64,000 nt of DNA, taken from positions 1-64,000 of the forward strand of contig NZ_JABBFO010000013.1 in NCBI RefSeq assembly GCF_018494035.1. Reading direction: 5' to 3'. How positions within the stretch are numbered: position 1 is the first letter of the stretch; each line of letters starts with the position of its first letter. This document shows, one piece after another, positions 1-10,766 of this stretch. Below the pieces are notes generated by a model, which was not told where the DNA came from, made no database searches, and saw only the letters and a list, made by a program, of their open reading frames with translations. This DNA is from Rosenbergiella australiborealis. Lineage in GTDB: Bacteria > Pseudomonadota > Gammaproteobacteria > Enterobacterales > Enterobacteriaceae. The translations under genes were made by a program, and so were the position numbers.

Positions 1-39
1 GGCTTCACACCAATGCAGCATATTCAACGTATTAACTGA
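1..39 (+). CDS. C-terminal end of an unidentified gene (partial)
   Basis: An open frame enters from the left edge and stops at TGA 37-39, giving the tail GFTPMQHIQRIN. Too little is left for a family call. Such a tail could belong to a transposase, which would fit the other mobile remnants nearby, but this is a guess. Confidence 0.25.
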   Translation, partial: GFTPMQHIQRIN

Positions 40-213
40 TTCTACTTATCGCCTCCGTTAAAAATGGGGGGATTACCCTTGAAACCCATGATGGTAAATA
101 ACCTTGGTAAATTTGTAGGAAGAACAATCCCAGTACTTGGATGGGTTCTACTAGCTAATGATGTTGCTACTATATTTTTTAAGGCAACCACTCGTTATAA
201 CAAGATAGCTTGA
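40..213 (+). pseudogene. C-terminal remnant of an STM2901-like protein
   Basis: After the stop at 37-39 the same frame continues to TGA 211-213. Its last 40 residues (from ATG 91) contain GKFVGRTIPVLGW and end TTRYNKIA. These match the C-terminus of the complete protein encoded at 58647-59108 (GTFVGRTVPVIGW ... MSRYNTIA). The N-terminal two thirds are missing, so this is a truncated copy. It is followed at once by a DUF1493 gene, the same gene order as at 58354-59108. From memory, this pair resembles the Salmonella STM2901/DUF1493 neighbours of unknown function. Confidence 0.6.
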
Positions 214-227
214 GGGGACGACAAAAT

Positions 228-554
228 ATGGTAACTGATCAAGATGTATTAGACTTTTTTCGCAAAGAATTATCTCTAATGACCACCATAGCGATGGATC
301 CTATACACCTTCAGTTAGACACACCCTTGCAAAGCTATACTGAATACGATGAATTAGGTGATGCTATAGAGAAATATGATGAAGTATTCAATGTAGATAT
401 TTCTGCCCTTAACATGGATAAATACTATCCATGTAAATTGGAATGGTTTTTCCGTAAATGGTTTACAGAAAAACCAATAAAGCAAGTGTCGAAATCACTC
501 ACTGTCCGCATGTTTGCTGAGTCAGCTAGAGCTGGAAGTTGGCTTTATGATTGA
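228..554 (+). CDS. DUF1493 family protein
   Basis: 108-residue protein of unknown function. Acidic N-terminal half, then the family-like C-terminus with an SARAGSW motif that matches SARAGHW in the paralogue at 58354-58647. ATG 228 is chosen because AGGGG lies about 10 bases upstream. A TTG at 210, overlapping the upstream stop, is possible but less likely. It sits directly behind a truncated STM2901-like gene, so it has apparently outlived its partner. No signal peptide or membrane segment is seen. An immunity or antitoxin-like role would be inference only. Confidence 0.65.
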   Translation: MVTDQDVLDFFRKELSLMTTIAMDPIHLQLDTPLQSYTEYDELGDAIEKYDEVFNVDISALNMDKYYPCKLEWFFRKWFTEKPIKQVSKSLTVRMFAESARAGSWLYD

Positions 555-771
555 TAATGGATTTACCATAATGTCGTAACTTTTGAATCAAACGTATCAC
601 CTACGATTCTTTCCTTTTTGTTCTACTTGCTGCTGAATGCTACCCATAATCCCCTTTCCAACTTCCTTTGTAATTTCGTTAGAAATTTTTCTAAATTTCG
701 AGCATTTAACATAGAAAAAAAGAATATTATCAATCCTAGAATTATTAAAATTAGCATGAGTTTATAGCCAG
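555..771. other. Intergenic stretch, possibly a decayed small ORF on the minus strand
   Basis: No convincing gene. Read on the minus strand from ATG 757 there is a short frame beginning with a hydrophobic segment (LILIILGLII). Shifting the frame once gives a basic, coiled-coil-like tail. This may be a broken small membrane protein, but it cannot be assigned. Confidence 0.2.
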
Positions 772-864
772 CTCAGACCTCGCCAATATAATGGTGGTTT
801 GACGCCGAATGAATCAGAAAGATTGTTTTGGAAAAACTCTAAAGCCGTGGCCAGTTTTTGTTGA
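772..864 (+). mobile_element. IS3-family transposase C-terminal remnant
   Basis: The + frame from 772 reads RQYNGGLTPNESERLFW and then KAVASFC before TGA 862-864. This is the typical C-terminus of IS3-family OrfB transposases (NGGLTPxE motif). No other part of the element is visible, so only the 3' end of the insertion survives. Confidence 0.6.
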
Positions 865-910
865 CCACTACAACCGGCTTATGAGCCTACACCACGATAC
901 AAATGGATAA

Positions 911-946
911 AACAAAAAGGCCAATCAGTGTTCACTGACTGGCCTT
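911..946 (-). terminator. Intrinsic terminator of der
   Basis: On the minus strand a stem of about 14 pairs (AAGGCCAGTCAGTG paired with CACTGATTGGCCTT, one mismatch) is followed by TTTTTGTT. It lies 22 bases after the der stop codon. Confidence 0.85.
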
Positions 947-967
947 ATAAATAAACCGCCGTATTAA

Positions 968-2452
968 TTAGCGCTTATTCTTCTTCATATGCGCCATTAA
1001 ACGCTTACGTTTACGCTGCTGCGTCGGAGTAAGCAGGTTACGCTTGCCAGCAAACGGGTTCTCGCCCTCTTTAAACTGGATACGGATCGGCGTTCCCATC
1101 ACGTTTAGCGTTCGACGGTAGTAGTTCATCAAATAACGCTTATAGGAATCAGGCAGGTCTTTAACCTGATTACCGTGGATCACCACGATCGGCGGGTTAT
1201 ACCCTCCGGCGTGAGCAAATTTCAGCTTCACGCGACGACCACGCACTAATGGCGGCTGGTGATCATCCTGCGCCATATGCATAATACGCGTCAACATTGC
1301 AGTATTGACACGCTTCGTTGAGCTATCATAGGCTTCGGTAATTGATTCAAACAGGTTACCCACACCGCTACCGTGTAACGCAGAAATAAAGTGCACACGC
1401 GCAAAGTCGATAAAGCCTAAACGATAATCTAACGCTTCTTTAATTTCGTCTCTCACTTCTTGTGACAGACCATCCCATTTATTCACAACGATCACTAAAG
1501 AGCGACCACTGTTAAGGATAAAACCAAGCAACGACAAGTCTTGATCAGAAATTCCTTCGCGCGCATCGATCACCAACATGACAACGTTAGCGTCTTCAAT
1601 AGCCTGCAGCGTTTTAATGACCGAGAATTTCTCTACCGCATCATGAATTTTTCCGCGCTTACGGACACCCGCAGTATCGATCAGTACGTATTCACGCTCA
1701 TCACGTTCCATCGGAATATAGATACTGTCACGCGTGGTACCAGGCATGTCATACACGACGACGCGGTCTTCGCCTAAGATACGGTTGGTCAGTGTTGATT
1801 TTCCGACGTTAGGACGTCCGACGATAGCCAATTTGATAGGTAACGTCGTCGGGTCAAACTCTTCTTCTTCTTCAAGTCTTTCAAGCTCTTCAGCTTCAAG
1901 ATCCGCCCAATAAGCCGCGTTCTCTTCTTCTTCCGTAAGCGGAGCTTGTTCTTCTTTTTTATCCATCCACGGAAACAGTGCTGTTTCCAACAATGAACTG
2001 ACGCCACGACCGTGAGAGGCTGCAATAGCGTGGATCTCACCCATGCCTAACGACCAGAAATCGCTGATCGCCGCGTCGGCATCGAGGCCATCGGTTTTAT
2101 TTGCAACTAAGAAGGTTGCTTTTTCACGTGAACGTAAATGTTGTGCAATTTGCTCATCTGCCGGCATTACCCCGGCACGTGCATCAACCATAAATAACAC
2201 GACATCGGCTTCTTCGATCGCTAACAGCGACTGTGCCGCCATGCGCGTTTCAACGCCTTCTTCGGTGCCATCAATCCCACCCGTATCGATACAGATGAAT
2301 TCACGACCTTCTATTTCGGCTTTCCCATACTTGCGATCGCGCGTCAGACCAGGGAAGTCCGCAACCAGCGCATCACGTGTGCGAGTTAACCGATTGAATA
2401 ATGTTGACTTTCCAACATTCGGGCGCCCAACAAGCGCGACCACAGGTACCAT
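968..2452 (-). CDS. der: GTPase Der (EngA), ribosome assembly
   Basis: 494 residues, the usual length. Two GTPase domains in tandem followed by a KH-like domain, the arrangement unique to Der. Domain 1: GRPNVGKS 9-16, DTGG 56-59, NKTD 118-121. An acidic linker covers about 165-200. Domain 2: GRPNVGKS 212-219, then DTAG and NKWD. The C-terminus is strongly basic. Der acts in maturation of the 50S ribosomal subunit. It is last in the run with bamB and yfgM but is separated from bamB by a terminator at 2534-2569, so it probably has its own promoter as well. Confidence 0.97.
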   Translation of the reverse strand: MVPVVALVGRPNVGKSTLFNRLTRTRDALVADFPGLTRDRKYGKAEIEGREFICIDTGGIDGTEEGVETRMAAQSLLAIEEADVVLFMVDARAGVMPADEQIAQHLRSREKATFLVANKTDGLDADAAISDFWSLGMGEIHAIAASHGRGVSSLLETALFPWMDKKEEQAPLTEEEENAAYWADLEAEELERLEEEEEFDPTTLPIKLAIVGRPNVGKSTLTNRILGEDRVVVYDMPGTTRDSIYIPMERDEREYVLIDTAGVRKRGKIHDAVEKFSVIKTLQAIEDANVVMLVIDAREGISDQDLSLLGFILNSGRSLVIVVNKWDGLSQEVRDEIKEALDYRLGFIDFARVHFISALHGSGVGNLFESITEAYDSSTKRVNTAMLTRIMHMAQDDHQPPLVRGRRVKLKFAHAGGYNPPIVVIHGNQVKDLPDSYKRYLMNYYRRTLNVMGTPIRIQFKEGENPFAGKRNLLTPTQQRKRKRLMAHMKKNKR

Positions 2453-2533
2453 AATAAAGCCTCATGACAAAATAAATCTGCTAACCCAACTTTTATTCGC
2501 AATCACTCTTAGTCAAATAAAAGTGGCTTACCA

Positions 2534-2569
2534 TAAAAAATAAACGGCTCCCGTATAACAGGAGCCGTG
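2534..2569 (-). terminator. Intrinsic terminator downstream of bamB
   Basis: On the minus strand an 8-bp perfect stem ACGGCTCC / GGAGCCGT with an 8-9 base loop is followed by TTATTTTTTA. It separates bamB from der. Confidence 0.85.
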
Positions 2570-2605
2570 CAATATAACACACCTAAGCGAAATTACTGAG
2601 GATGT

Positions 2606-3787
2606 TTAACGCGAGATAGAGTAAACCTCGCCACCTTTCGCTTGAATCAGCAAATGGTCACCCGCTGCAACGGGGTCGGTTTGGAATCCTGACTTATCCA
2701 CTTTTTGTTGTGCAACGAAGCGACCATCCGCAGTATTAATCCAGTGCAGATAACCTTCTCCATCACCCACCACTAAGTAACCGTTAAACAGCACAGGTGA
2801 GGTCAGGTTACGATGCAATAATTCGCTTTGACGCCAAATTGCTACGCCGCCATCAGTATTCAAAGCAATTACACGGTCGTCTTGATCGACTAAATAAATG
2901 TTACTGCCATCGACAATAATATTTTTAACACCACCGATATCTCGCTTCCAGATGATTTGCCCAGAACGCAAGTCCATCGCCGTTAAACTACCGTTGTAAG
3001 CAATCGCATAAACGACGTTATTAGCAATAATTGGCGTGGTATCGACATCACTAAGACGATCAATTTCGGTCGCACCACTCGGTTGAGAGATACGTTGTTG
3101 CCAAATAATTTGCCCTTGATTCAAAATTACCGCGCTGACCCGACCATTATCACCACCGACGATGGCGCCACCGTAAGCCACAGCAGGTGCCGACTCTCCA
3201 CGTAGTGACAGTGAAGGAACATCAAGGTTAACCGACCATTTGATCACACCAGATTGCTGATCCAGCGCTTGGAGAATACCATTGCTTTGGTGGATTAATA
3301 CTAAGCCATCACTGACCACAGGACGAGATATGGCTTCGCCGGTAACTTGGGTTTTCCATAACGTTTTACCGTCTGCGGCATTGAGTGCATAGACTACCCC
3401 ACGCTCACTGCCAATATATAAGGTTGCGCCATCAACCGTGATGCCCCCTGATAATAACGCTGAAAGATTACTGGAGAAGAATCCCTGCTTTTCAGAAAGG
3501 TCAATCTGCCACTTCTCTTTGCCACTTGCGGCATCCAACGCTTTAACAACGCCATGACGATCGGCAGCATAGACAACGCCATCTTGCCAAGTTGGATGTA
3601 AATTGGAGTAGAAGTTACCTACGCCATCCCCCACTGAAGTGCTCCATGCAGTAGACGGTGTAAACTGATTGTGTACGATTGGTAGAGGTGCCATTTTCAC
3701 AACATCCTCTTCACCACTGAACAGCGAACAACCACTTAACAGGGTGGCCGAAATTAATGCCGGCAGCAGGTATTTACGTAATTCCAT
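2606..3787 (-). CDS. bamB: Outer-membrane assembly lipoprotein BamB
   Basis: 393 residues. Starts MELRKYLLPALISATLLSGC, a lipoprotein signal with lipobox LSGC, so the mature protein is anchored in the outer membrane facing the periplasm. The rest is a PQQ-like beta-propeller with repeated ALNAADGKTLW-type blades. It is the scaffold subunit of the BAM complex that inserts beta-barrel proteins; bamE of the same complex lies at 48362. ATG 3787 is preferred over an upstream GTG (3799) because it gives the proper signal peptide and has GAGAG upstream. It follows yfgM by 16 bases. Confidence 0.96.
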   Translation of the reverse strand: MELRKYLLPALISATLLSGCSLFSGEEDVVKMAPLPIVHNQFTPSTAWSTSVGDGVGNFYSNLHPTWQDGVVYAADRHGVVKALDAASGKEKWQIDLSEKQGFFSSNLSALLSGGITVDGATLYIGSERGVVYALNAADGKTLWKTQVTGEAISRPVVSDGLVLIHQSNGILQALDQQSGVIKWSVNLDVPSLSLRGESAPAVAYGGAIVGGDNGRVSAVILNQGQIIWQQRISQPSGATEIDRLSDVDTTPIIANNVVYAIAYNGSLTAMDLRSGQIIWKRDIGGVKNIIVDGSNIYLVDQDDRVIALNTDGGVAIWRQSELLHRNLTSPVLFNGYLVVGDGEGYLHWINTADGRFVAQQKVDKSGFQTDPVAAGDHLLIQAKGGEVYSISR

Positions 3788-3803
3788 GCGCTCTCTCACT
3801 GGC

Positions 3804-4427
3804 TTAGCTAAAATTGTTCAATTTAGTTTGCATCATCTGCTTTAACGCAGGCGATACCTCTGATTTAATCCCTTCACGCCAGGCAGCCGCTGCCCCTTGC
3901 TTATCACCTTTACTTAACAGAATATCTCCACGAATATCTGCTGCAATACCGGTCCAGTTATCTCCTTTCACGGCATCTAAGGTTTTCAGTGCTTCATCGG
4001 GGGTTTTCAACTCCGACTGAATACGAGCCAGACGTAAACGAATTACTGCTTGCAGGTTCTGATCTGAAGAGTCTTGAAGACCTAGAACTAACTGTTTTTC
4101 AGCATTAGGTAAGTCGTTCTTGTCAACAAAGGTTTTGGCTAACGTTAGAGACGCCAAAGCACCATAACTGTTCTTATCTTGCTCAACAAAACTGGCTAAA
4201 GCTTGGATCGACGCTGGATTATCGGCCTTAAGCATCGTCGTAAGTTGCTGGTAACGTTCTGATGAAGCCTGAGCATCATTTTGTTGATGATTCACCCAAA
4301 AACGCCAGCCTACCAGTGCGGCAACACCAATAACTGCACCGATCGCAAGGGCTTTTCCATTATTTGCAAAGAACTGTTTGACGACTTCTGTCTGATCGCG
4401 TTGATTGTCGTTGCTGTAAACTTCCAC
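3804..4427 (-). CDS. yfgM: YfgM, membrane-anchored TPR protein, SecYEG ancillary factor
   Basis: 207 residues starting at a GTG with AGGAG nine bases upstream. A short cytoplasmic N-terminus is followed by a membrane segment (about 29-45, ALAIGAVIGVAALVGW) and a periplasmic TPR-like helical domain. In E. coli the protein associates with the Sec translocon and the chaperone PpiD and has been linked to RcsB signalling. Lies between hisS and bamB on the same strand, as in other enterobacteria. Confidence 0.93.
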   Translation of the reverse strand: MEVYSNDNQRDQTEVVKQFFANNGKALAIGAVIGVAALVGWRFWVNHQQNDAQASSERYQQLTTMLKADNPASIQALASFVEQDKNSYGALASLTLAKTFVDKNDLPNAEKQLVLGLQDSSDQNLQAVIRLRLARIQSELKTPDEALKTLDAVKGDNWTGIAADIRGDILLSKGDKQGAAAAWREGIKSEVSPALKQMMQTKLNNFS

Positions 4428-4468
4428 CGAACTTACTCCTGTATCACTCTCTACCCGCTACGCATGCT

Positions 4469-5749
4469 TTATTCTGCAAGAAGCGCCGCCTGTAATTCTG
4501 CCAGTACATCCTCGGTACTGACGAGTTTCTGTTCGCCACGGGCGAGGTCTTTAATGACGACTTGTCCGTTACTCACTTCATCTTCACCCAGAACGAGCGC
4601 AACTTTAGCACCATTTTTATCAGCACGGGCAAATTGCTTTTTAAAATTGCCCCCACCGAAATTGGTCATAATTTTCAAGGTAGGCGCTTGATCACGCAAG
4701 TTTTCTGCCAGTTGCATTGCTGCTGATTGGACACCTTGTCCTGATGCTATGACGTAGACATCGACTTTATTGACTGGTTCAAAATCTGCCACAACAGATT
4801 GGACTAACAAGACTAGACGCTCTAGTCCCATAGCAAAGCCAACAGCCGGTGTCGGACGACCACCAAGTTGTTCAACCAAACCATCATAGCGGCCACCCGC
4901 ACAGACCGTTCCTTGTGCACCTAAACTACGGGTTACCCACTCAAAGACGGTACGGTTATAGTAATCTAAACCGCGCACAAGCCGTTGATTAACGCGATAG
5001 GCAATTCCCGCATCATCCAGCAACTGACACACCCCATCGAAATGTTCGCGGGAGTCTTGATCGAGGTAATCATGCAATTTAGGTGCATCATTTAATAACG
5101 TTTGTACTTCTGGATTTTTACTATCCAATACGCGTAGGGGATTGCTATACATACGACGCAAGCAATCCTCGTCTAATACTTCTTTATGCTGCTCAAGGAA
5201 AGCAACTAAGGCCTCGCGGTACGCCGCACGCGCATCAAGCGAACCGATAGAGTTCAGTTCCAGTTCCACATGCTCAGCAATCCCTAAAACCTTCCACCAA
5301 CGGGCGGTCATCATAATCAGTTCGGCGTCGATATCCGGGCCGGTTAAGCCAAAGACTTCAGCACCTAATTGATAGAATTGGCGATAGCGTCCTTTTTGTG
5401 GACGCTCATAACGAAACATCGGCCCCATGTACCAAAGACGTTGTTCTTGATTATAGAGCAGGCCATGTTCGATCCCTGCACGGACACATCCTGCAGTGCC
5501 TTCGGGGCGTAAAGTTAAGCTCTCACCATTTCGGTCGTCAAAGGTATACATCTCTTTTTCAACCACATCGGTGACTTCACCAATGGCACGTTTAAACAAT
5601 GGCGTCTGTTCAACGATAGGCAGACGAATTTCACTAAAGCCGTAACCTGCCAAGACTTGTTGTAGACACTGTTCGATGCGTTGCCATACTGCAGTATCCG
5701 CCGGCAAGTAGTCGTTCATTCCCCGGATCGCTTGAATATTTTTCGCCAC
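4469..5749 (-). CDS. hisS: Histidyl-tRNA synthetase
   Basis: 426 residues, as in E. coli (424). Class II synthetase: motif 2 region with [16 protein letters not shown], the histidine-specific motif [11 protein letters not shown], motif 3 [11 protein letters not shown], and a C-terminal anticodon-binding domain. Charges tRNA-His in the cytoplasm. Translation starts at GTG, as in E. coli. It is downstream of ispG, with a terminator-like hairpin between them that may tune expression. Confidence 0.97.
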   Translation of the reverse strand: MAKNIQAIRGMNDYLPADTAVWQRIEQCLQQVLAGYGFSEIRLPIVEQTPLFKRAIGEVTDVVEKEMYTFDDRNGESLTLRPEGTAGCVRAGIEHGLLYNQEQRLWYMGPMFRYERPQKGRYRQFYQLGAEVFGLTGPDIDAELIMMTARWWKVLGIAEHVELELNSIGSLDARAAYREALVAFLEQHKEVLDEDCLRRMYSNPLRVLDSKNPEVQTLLNDAPKLHDYLDQDSREHFDGVCQLLDDAGIAYRVNQRLVRGLDYYNRTVFEWVTRSLGAQGTVCAGGRYDGLVEQLGGRPTPAVGFAMGLERLVLLVQSVVADFEPVNKVDVYVIASGQGVQSAAMQLAENLRDQAPTLKIMTNFGGGNFKKQFARADKNGAKVALVLGEDEVSNGQVVIKDLARGEQKLVSTEDVLAELQAALLAE

Positions 5750-5774
5750 GTTACAATCTCTTTATATCAAATGC

Positions 5775-5801
5775 TAAAAAACAGGGTATCACTGCCCTGT
5801 T
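5775..5801 (-). terminator. Hairpin between ispG and hisS (terminator or attenuator)
   Basis: On the minus strand AACAGGG pairs with CCCTGTT over an 8-base loop and is followed by TTTTTAGC. It lies in the 58-base gap between ispG and hisS, so it probably reduces but does not abolish read-through. Confidence 0.6.
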
Positions 5802-5807
5802 GGAAAA

Positions 5808-6929
5808 TTAAGTATCTAGATGCTGAATTGCTATTCGTGCATTTTCATCAAGCATTGAGGCTTTAGCACGAATGCGGGCTTCCAGTTGGTCTATCATATC
5901 GTCGTTATCTAAACGATCGCGTTGACGAACACCATCCTCATAAAAGCCACTTTTTTTATTACCGCCAGTGACCCCGAGTGTCGAGACCGTCGCTTCACCA
6001 GGCCCATTCACCACACAACCAATAATTGAAACATCCATTGGTGTAATAATGTCTTCAAGACGTTGTTCAAGGGCATTGACCGTACCAATAACATCGAACT
6101 CTTGGCGCGAGCAGGTTGGACATGCAATAAAGTTGATACCGCGCGAACGGATACGTAGAGATTTTAAAATATCAAAGCCGACTTTAATCTCTTCAATAGG
6201 ATCAGCCGCCAAGGAGACGCGCAACGTATCCCCAATACCTTCAGATAATAAAAGTCCTAAACCAATCGCGGATTTCACAGCTCCAGCCCGTGCACCGCCC
6301 GCTTCAGTAATCCCGAGGTGTAGCGGTTGTTTAATTTGCTGAGCCAGCAAACGATAAGACTCAACGGCCAAGAAAACATCAGACGCTTTTACACTGACTT
6401 TGAATTGGTCGAAGTTCAGACGGTCTAAGTGTTCAACATGACGCAACGCTGATTCAACTAAGGCTTGCGGAGTCGGCTCACCGTATTTTTCTTGTAGATC
6501 CTTTTCCAAGGATCCCGCATTAACACCGATACGAATGGGAATATTGTAATGCCGGGCACAATCGACGACTTGGCGAATACGTTCGTTATTACCAATATTT
6601 CCGGGATTAATACGTAAACAGTCAACGCCATATTCAGCGACTTTTAGTGCAATACGATAATCAAAGTGAATATCAGCAACCAGCGGCACATTAACTTGTT
6701 GCTTGATAAGCTTAAAGGCTTCTGCCGCATCCATGGTGGGGACTGAAACCCTTACAATATCTGCGCCGACACGTTCTAATGCCTTAATCTGATTAACCGT
6801 AGCTTCAACATCTGTAGTACGGGTGTTCGTCATTGATTGTACAGCGATGGGAGCTCCATCGCCGATTGGCACCTTACCGACGTAAATACGTGTCGATTTA
6901 CGACGATTAATGGGAGCCTCGTTATGCAT
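5808..6929 (-). CDS. ispG: 4-hydroxy-3-methylbut-2-enyl diphosphate synthase (IspG/GcpE)
   Basis: 373 residues (E. coli 372). Catalyses the penultimate step of the MEP isoprenoid pathway using a [4Fe-4S] cluster. The cluster ligands are visible in CPTCSR and in GCVVNGPGE. The N-terminal part forms a TIM barrel. Its cluster is a client of the Isc system encoded further along the window. Lies 32 bases after rodZ on the same strand. Confidence 0.97.
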   Translation of the reverse strand: MHNEAPINRRKSTRIYVGKVPIGDGAPIAVQSMTNTRTTDVEATVNQIKALERVGADIVRVSVPTMDAAEAFKLIKQQVNVPLVADIHFDYRIALKVAEYGVDCLRINPGNIGNNERIRQVVDCARHYNIPIRIGVNAGSLEKDLQEKYGEPTPQALVESALRHVEHLDRLNFDQFKVSVKASDVFLAVESYRLLAQQIKQPLHLGITEAGGARAGAVKSAIGLGLLLSEGIGDTLRVSLAADPIEEIKVGFDILKSLRIRSRGINFIACPTCSRQEFDVIGTVNALEQRLEDIITPMDVSIIGCVVNGPGEATVSTLGVTGGNKKSGFYEDGVRQRDRLDNDDMIDQLEARIRAKASMLDENARIAIQHLDT

Positions 6930-6961
6930 AGCTTTTCTCCACTAGTCTCAATATTGACGCA

Positions 6962-7966
6962 TTAAGCGCCAACATTCAGACGTGCTACCTGATTACGATG
7001 AACAAAACGGCTGAGATCCACTGGCTGACCGCGGAACTGAATCGTGACGGATGCTGGTGCGCCGATTTTCAAATGGTAAGGAAGTTTACCGGTTAGATTG
7101 AGTGATGCACCGCTATGTTGTAAGCCACTGAACAGTTTTTTACCACTCGCATCACTCACCTCTAGCCAACAATCGCTTGTAAAATGCATCATTAATGCAT
7201 CTGTATTTGATGGTGATGGGGCAGCCGCTGTATTGACTGAGGCTTGAGCCGCCGGTAATGAAGTTGAAACCGCAGGCGTGTTCATCGTTGTAGACGCGGG
7301 CGCAGCGGGTGCAGCAGGCATAACTACCTGTGCTGCAGGAGGATTGTTAGCAGTCGATACCGTTGATGATGGAGCAGCAGCAGGCTGACTCCCTTGTGTC
7401 GGTTCAGGCGCCGTCTCATTAGCAGTAGGTTGAGTATCACTTTCTGCCGCTTGTTGAGAAGACGGATCCGTCGACAGTGGGATAGACTGCCCATTGCCAC
7501 TATTTTCGTTATCTTGCAGAGTAACACTATTTGTTAGTTCACTTTGCGCAGCTTTATGATTCTGCCACCACCATGCAACGGTTAATCCAACAACAACAAA
7601 GATAATTAACCATGTAAAGGTCGCGAGCAAACCGTCTCGTTTTTTTCTACTACGACGGCTACTAATGGAGTAACTTTGCATCGGCGTAATTTTTGCCGGA
7701 CGTATTGGTGCTTGCTGAGTGATTGCAGGCAGCAGTTCACCTTCAGGGATCTGAACGAGACGAGCATACGAACGGATATAACCGCGTAGGAATGTCGCAG
7801 CAAGCTCTGCAGGTGCTTTATCATCTTCAATATCTCGCACCGTAGAAAGCTTCAGGCAAAGCCTATCGGCAACATTTTGCTGTGTCATTCCTTTTGCTTC
7901 ACGTGCATGACGTAAGCGCTCACCCGCAGATATACGGATAGTTTCTTGATTGGCTTCAGTATTCAT
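6962..7966 (-). CDS. rodZ: Cell-shape protein RodZ
   Basis: 334 residues. An N-terminal helix-turn-helix domain (about 12-75, [16 protein letters not shown]) binds MreB. It is followed by a basic juxtamembrane stretch, one membrane segment (about 113-134) and a long Pro/Ala/Ser/Thr-rich periplasmic linker. The C-terminal DUF4115-type domain follows ([15 protein letters not shown]). Links the MreB cytoskeleton to the elongasome and maintains rod shape. ATG 7966 is chosen over an upstream TTG by comparison with E. coli MNTEA. Confidence 0.94.
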   Translation of the reverse strand: MNTEANQETIRISAGERLRHAREAKGMTQQNVADRLCLKLSTVRDIEDDKAPAELAATFLRGYIRSYARLVQIPEGELLPAITQQAPIRPAKITPMQSYSISSRRSRKKRDGLLATFTWLIIFVVVGLTVAWWWQNHKAAQSELTNSVTLQDNENSGNGQSIPLSTDPSSQQAAESDTQPTANETAPEPTQGSQPAAAPSSTVSTANNPPAAQVVMPAAPAAPASTTMNTPAVSTSLPAAQASVNTAAAPSPSNTDALMMHFTSDCWLEVSDASGKKLFSGLQHSGASLNLTGKLPYHLKIGAPASVTIQFRGQPVDLSRFVHRNQVARLNVGA

Positions 7967-8210
7967 TCGCAATATAACGTTAGTACTGTATCGAGGGTGA
8001 AAAGTTCGCGCTAACAGCTATCAGTCTTAGACATTAATGTCCAAATACTTCGTTGCGCGGCGATAAAATCATTGTTCAAACTATATCAGTTCATCGACCT
8101 GAGTATAAAGATAGTGCGTTTTGCCGAATATCACTGCTCATTTTGGCGCATTTGATCTACATCGTTCCGATCAAACAGTCACGCTATACTTATGGAACCC
8201 AGTCCATAAT

Positions 8211-8660
8211 TCATTGAGTAGATACACTTTCTTCATTAGAAAAACAGTAGAGCCAAGGCGTATTTTCTTGTCCGCTGTTTTCTTTACCTCTTGTTTTTAC
8301 ATCACGTTTAAGTAAGCGTTGCGCTTCATCATACTGCCCTAAAGTACAAAGAAAAGCACCGTAATTATCACCTAGCTCAGGATTTTCTGGAGCTATCTGA
8401 AAAGCACGTTGGTAATAGGAGAGCGCCGAAGCCGTATCACCTTGCTGTTCGGCAACGCGTGCCAACCCCCACCATCCTTGTACATTCTTCGGTTGTTGTT
8501 CTGTTGCTTTGCGAAAATTACGTGCTGCATTGGCGAACTGCTTAAGTTGAAGATATTGTTCACCAAGATACACTCGTAAAGCAAAACGCTGGTCAACCTG
8601 AGGCTGGTTGTAGCAACCGACGAGTAGCCCAATCAGCACTATTACTCCCCATCTATTCAC
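8211..8660 (-). CDS. pilW: PilW/PilF-like TPR lipoprotein, short form
   Basis: 149 residues starting at GTG 8660. A lipoprotein signal with GLLVGC is followed by at least two TPR units (NFRKATEQQPKNVQGWWGLA, ALSYYQRAFQIAPENPELG). Between rlmN and rodZ many enterobacteria carry a type IV pilus assembly lipoprotein of about 250 residues. This copy stops after roughly half of that, and its last 30 residues (from KTRGKENSG) do not look like TPR sequence. A frameshift or deletion has therefore probably truncated it. It may be non-functional. Confidence 0.7.
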   Translation of the reverse strand: MNRWGVIVLIGLLVGCYNQPQVDQRFALRVYLGEQYLQLKQFANAARNFRKATEQQPKNVQGWWGLARVAEQQGDTASALSYYQRAFQIAPENPELGDNYGAFLCTLGQYDEAQRLLKRDVKTRGKENSGQENTPWLYCFSNEESVSTQ

Positions 8661-8740
8661 TCGCTTCTCCTGATAATCCCTGATAATTTTACAGAGGATG
8701 GCAGAACCGAAGAAGCAGTGTCTGGATTTTTGACTAAGGT

Positions 8741-9910
8741 CTAGATGGCTTTCACAGAAATTTGTTCACCCGCCATTTTTTTTCGTAACGTCCGTTTAGT
8801 CCGGTCAATGACATCACCCGCCAATTGACCACAAGCCGCATCAATATCGTCTCCCCGCGTTTTACGCACGATGGTGGTAAAACCATATTCCATCAGCACT
8901 TTTGAAAAACGGTCGATGCGACTATTAGAACTTCGCCCATAAGGTGCACCGGGGAAGGGATTCCAAGGAATTAAGTTAATTTTACAAGGGGTGTCCTTCA
9001 GTAATTCAGCCAATTCATGGGCATCGTCAGTGCTGTCATTGATATGATCCAACATCACATACTCAATGGTGACACGGCCTTGGTTAGCATTAGATTTACC
9101 AATGTAACGTTTCACTGCCGCTAAAAAGGCTTCAATATTGTACTTCTTATTAATCGGTACAATTTCGTCACGGACTTTGTCATTCGAGGCATGCAGTGAG
9201 ATGGCCAATGCTACATCAATCACATCGCCTAACTTATCTAACGCCGGAACAACGCCTGATGTAGATAAAGTGACACGACGCTTGGATAAACCAAAACCAA
9301 AATCATCCAGCATGATTTCCATCGCAGGCACGACGTTGGTCAAATTTAATAGCGGCTCACCCATACCCATCATCACAACATTAGTGATGGGGCGTTGCCC
9401 AGTGACTTTAGCTGCACCAATAATTTTGGCAGCGCGCCAAACTTGGCCAATAATTTCTGAAACTTTCAGGTTACGGTTAAATCCCTGTTGGGCAGTTGAG
9501 CAGAATTTACACTCTAACGCACAGCCTACTTGTGAAGAAACACATAGCGTGGCACGGTCTTTCTCTGGAATGTAAACCGTTTCAACCAATTGGTCGCCAA
9601 CTCGTATCGCCCACTTAATTGTACCGTCTGATGAACGCATCTCTTCGGCGACTTCAGGCGCACGGATCTCGGCCATATCACTGAGTTTTTGACGAAATTT
9701 CTTATTAATATCCGTCATCTGCTCAAAATCGTCACAACAGTAGTGGTAAATCCACTTCATAATTTGGTCAGCGCGAAACGGTTTTTCACCTAATGAGGCA
9801 ACAAACTTACGCATTTCCGTACGGTTGAGATCGAGCAAATTAATTTTTGTTGCTTTAGTAGACGAAGAGTTTGGCGCGAAAATTTCTGGGGTGGTGATAG
9901 AGTCTGACAT
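8741..9910 (-). CDS. rlmN: Dual-specificity RNA methyltransferase RlmN
   Basis: 389 residues. Radical-SAM enzyme that methylates C2 of A2503 in 23S rRNA and A37 of some tRNAs. The cluster motif CALECKFC is seen, as are the GMGEPLLN stretch and the C-terminal cysteine in AACGQLAG that forms the methylated intermediate. The first 25 residues form a poorly conserved extension rich in Ser and Thr. Located between ndk and pilW, the common order in the group. Confidence 0.97.
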   Translation of the reverse strand: MSDSITTPEIFAPNSSSTKATKINLLDLNRTEMRKFVASLGEKPFRADQIMKWIYHYCCDDFEQMTDINKKFRQKLSDMAEIRAPEVAEEMRSSDGTIKWAIRVGDQLVETVYIPEKDRATLCVSSQVGCALECKFCSTAQQGFNRNLKVSEIIGQVWRAAKIIGAAKVTGQRPITNVVMMGMGEPLLNLTNVVPAMEIMLDDFGFGLSKRRVTLSTSGVVPALDKLGDVIDVALAISLHASNDKVRDEIVPINKKYNIEAFLAAVKRYIGKSNANQGRVTIEYVMLDHINDSTDDAHELAELLKDTPCKINLIPWNPFPGAPYGRSSNSRIDRFSKVLMEYGFTTIVRKTRGDDIDAACGQLAGDVIDRTKRTLRKKMAGEQISVKAI

Positions 9911-9966
9911 AGTAATCTCTGGCCTCGTTGTTACACGTTATGGCTCGTAAAAGGAATTTAATAGTT

Positions 9967-10004
9967 AAAAAAACGCACCCCCTGCGCGAAGCAAAGGGGT
10001 GCGT
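9967..10004 (-). terminator. Intrinsic terminator of ndk
   Basis: On the minus strand ACGCACCCC pairs with GGGGTGCGT and is followed by TTTTTTT. It lies between ndk and rlmN. Confidence 0.9.
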
Positions 10005-10059
10005 ATTGTACATCATCTTCTAACAGATGCGAATGTACTGTGTGCGACAGGTTAAAAAA

Positions 10060-10491
10060 TTAACGTGTACGTGGGCACACTTCTTCAGCAGAGAAGAAGT
10101 ACGCGATTTCACGGGCCGCAGACTCAGCAGAGTCAGAACCGTGAGTTGCGTTTTCAGTGAAGCTGTCCGCGTAATCCGCACGCAGTGTTCCCGCTAATGC
10201 GTTATCTGGGTTAGTCGCACCCATCAGATCACGGTGACGTTGAATAGCGTTTTCGCCTTCTAATACTGATACAACAACAGGACCAGAAGTCATAAACTCG
10301 ACCAAACCATCAAAAAATGGACGGCCTTTGTGCTCAGCGTAGAAGCCTTCTGCTTGCTCTTTAGTCAGTTGCAGCATTTTAGCGCCCACGATTTTGAAGC
10401 CTGCGCTTTCAAAACGGTTATAGATAGCACCAATTACATTTTTAGCAACGGCGTTTGGCTTGATGATTGAAAAAGTACGTTCGATTGTCAT
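10060..10491 (-). CDS. ndk: Nucleoside diphosphate kinase
   Basis: 143 residues, exactly the E. coli length. Transfers phosphate from ATP to other nucleoside diphosphates through a histidine phospho-intermediate; the active-site region [12 protein letters not shown] is present. ATG 10491 has GAGGT upstream and matches the E. coli start MTIERTFS. A longer frame upstream has no support. Followed by a strong terminator, so it is probably transcribed alone. Confidence 0.97.
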   Translation of the reverse strand: MTIERTFSIIKPNAVAKNVIGAIYNRFESAGFKIVGAKMLQLTKEQAEGFYAEHKGRPFFDGLVEFMTSGPVVVSVLEGENAIQRHRDLMGATNPDNALAGTLRADYADSFTENATHGSDSAESAAREIAYFFSAEEVCPRTR

Positions 10492-10766
10492 AGTGACCTC
10501 AGTCTGAGCTTGCAAAATACGCTATCGCCATTCTGCCACTTTGGCAGGGCGACGATAGTGAGAAACGGCGCCGATTATAGGTGGCAAAAGCCTCGTTGCC
10601 TAGGTTAATCCTTTATTTTTTATCATTTTGTACCGATTATTAGCGCTATGGTATCGGTAATGAGAACAGATAGCGCTTTACACCCTAGAGACTTAAAAGT
10701 CTCCGTGACAAATCGATTCGCCTTTGTCACTCTGTCTGTCTTGACGTTTTTCGGAGTGAACAGACT

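Noticed and set aside
2043-2543. Open frame of 166 codons opposite the start of der
   Set aside because: Entirely antisense to the conserved first GTPase domain; composition is that of a shadow frame.
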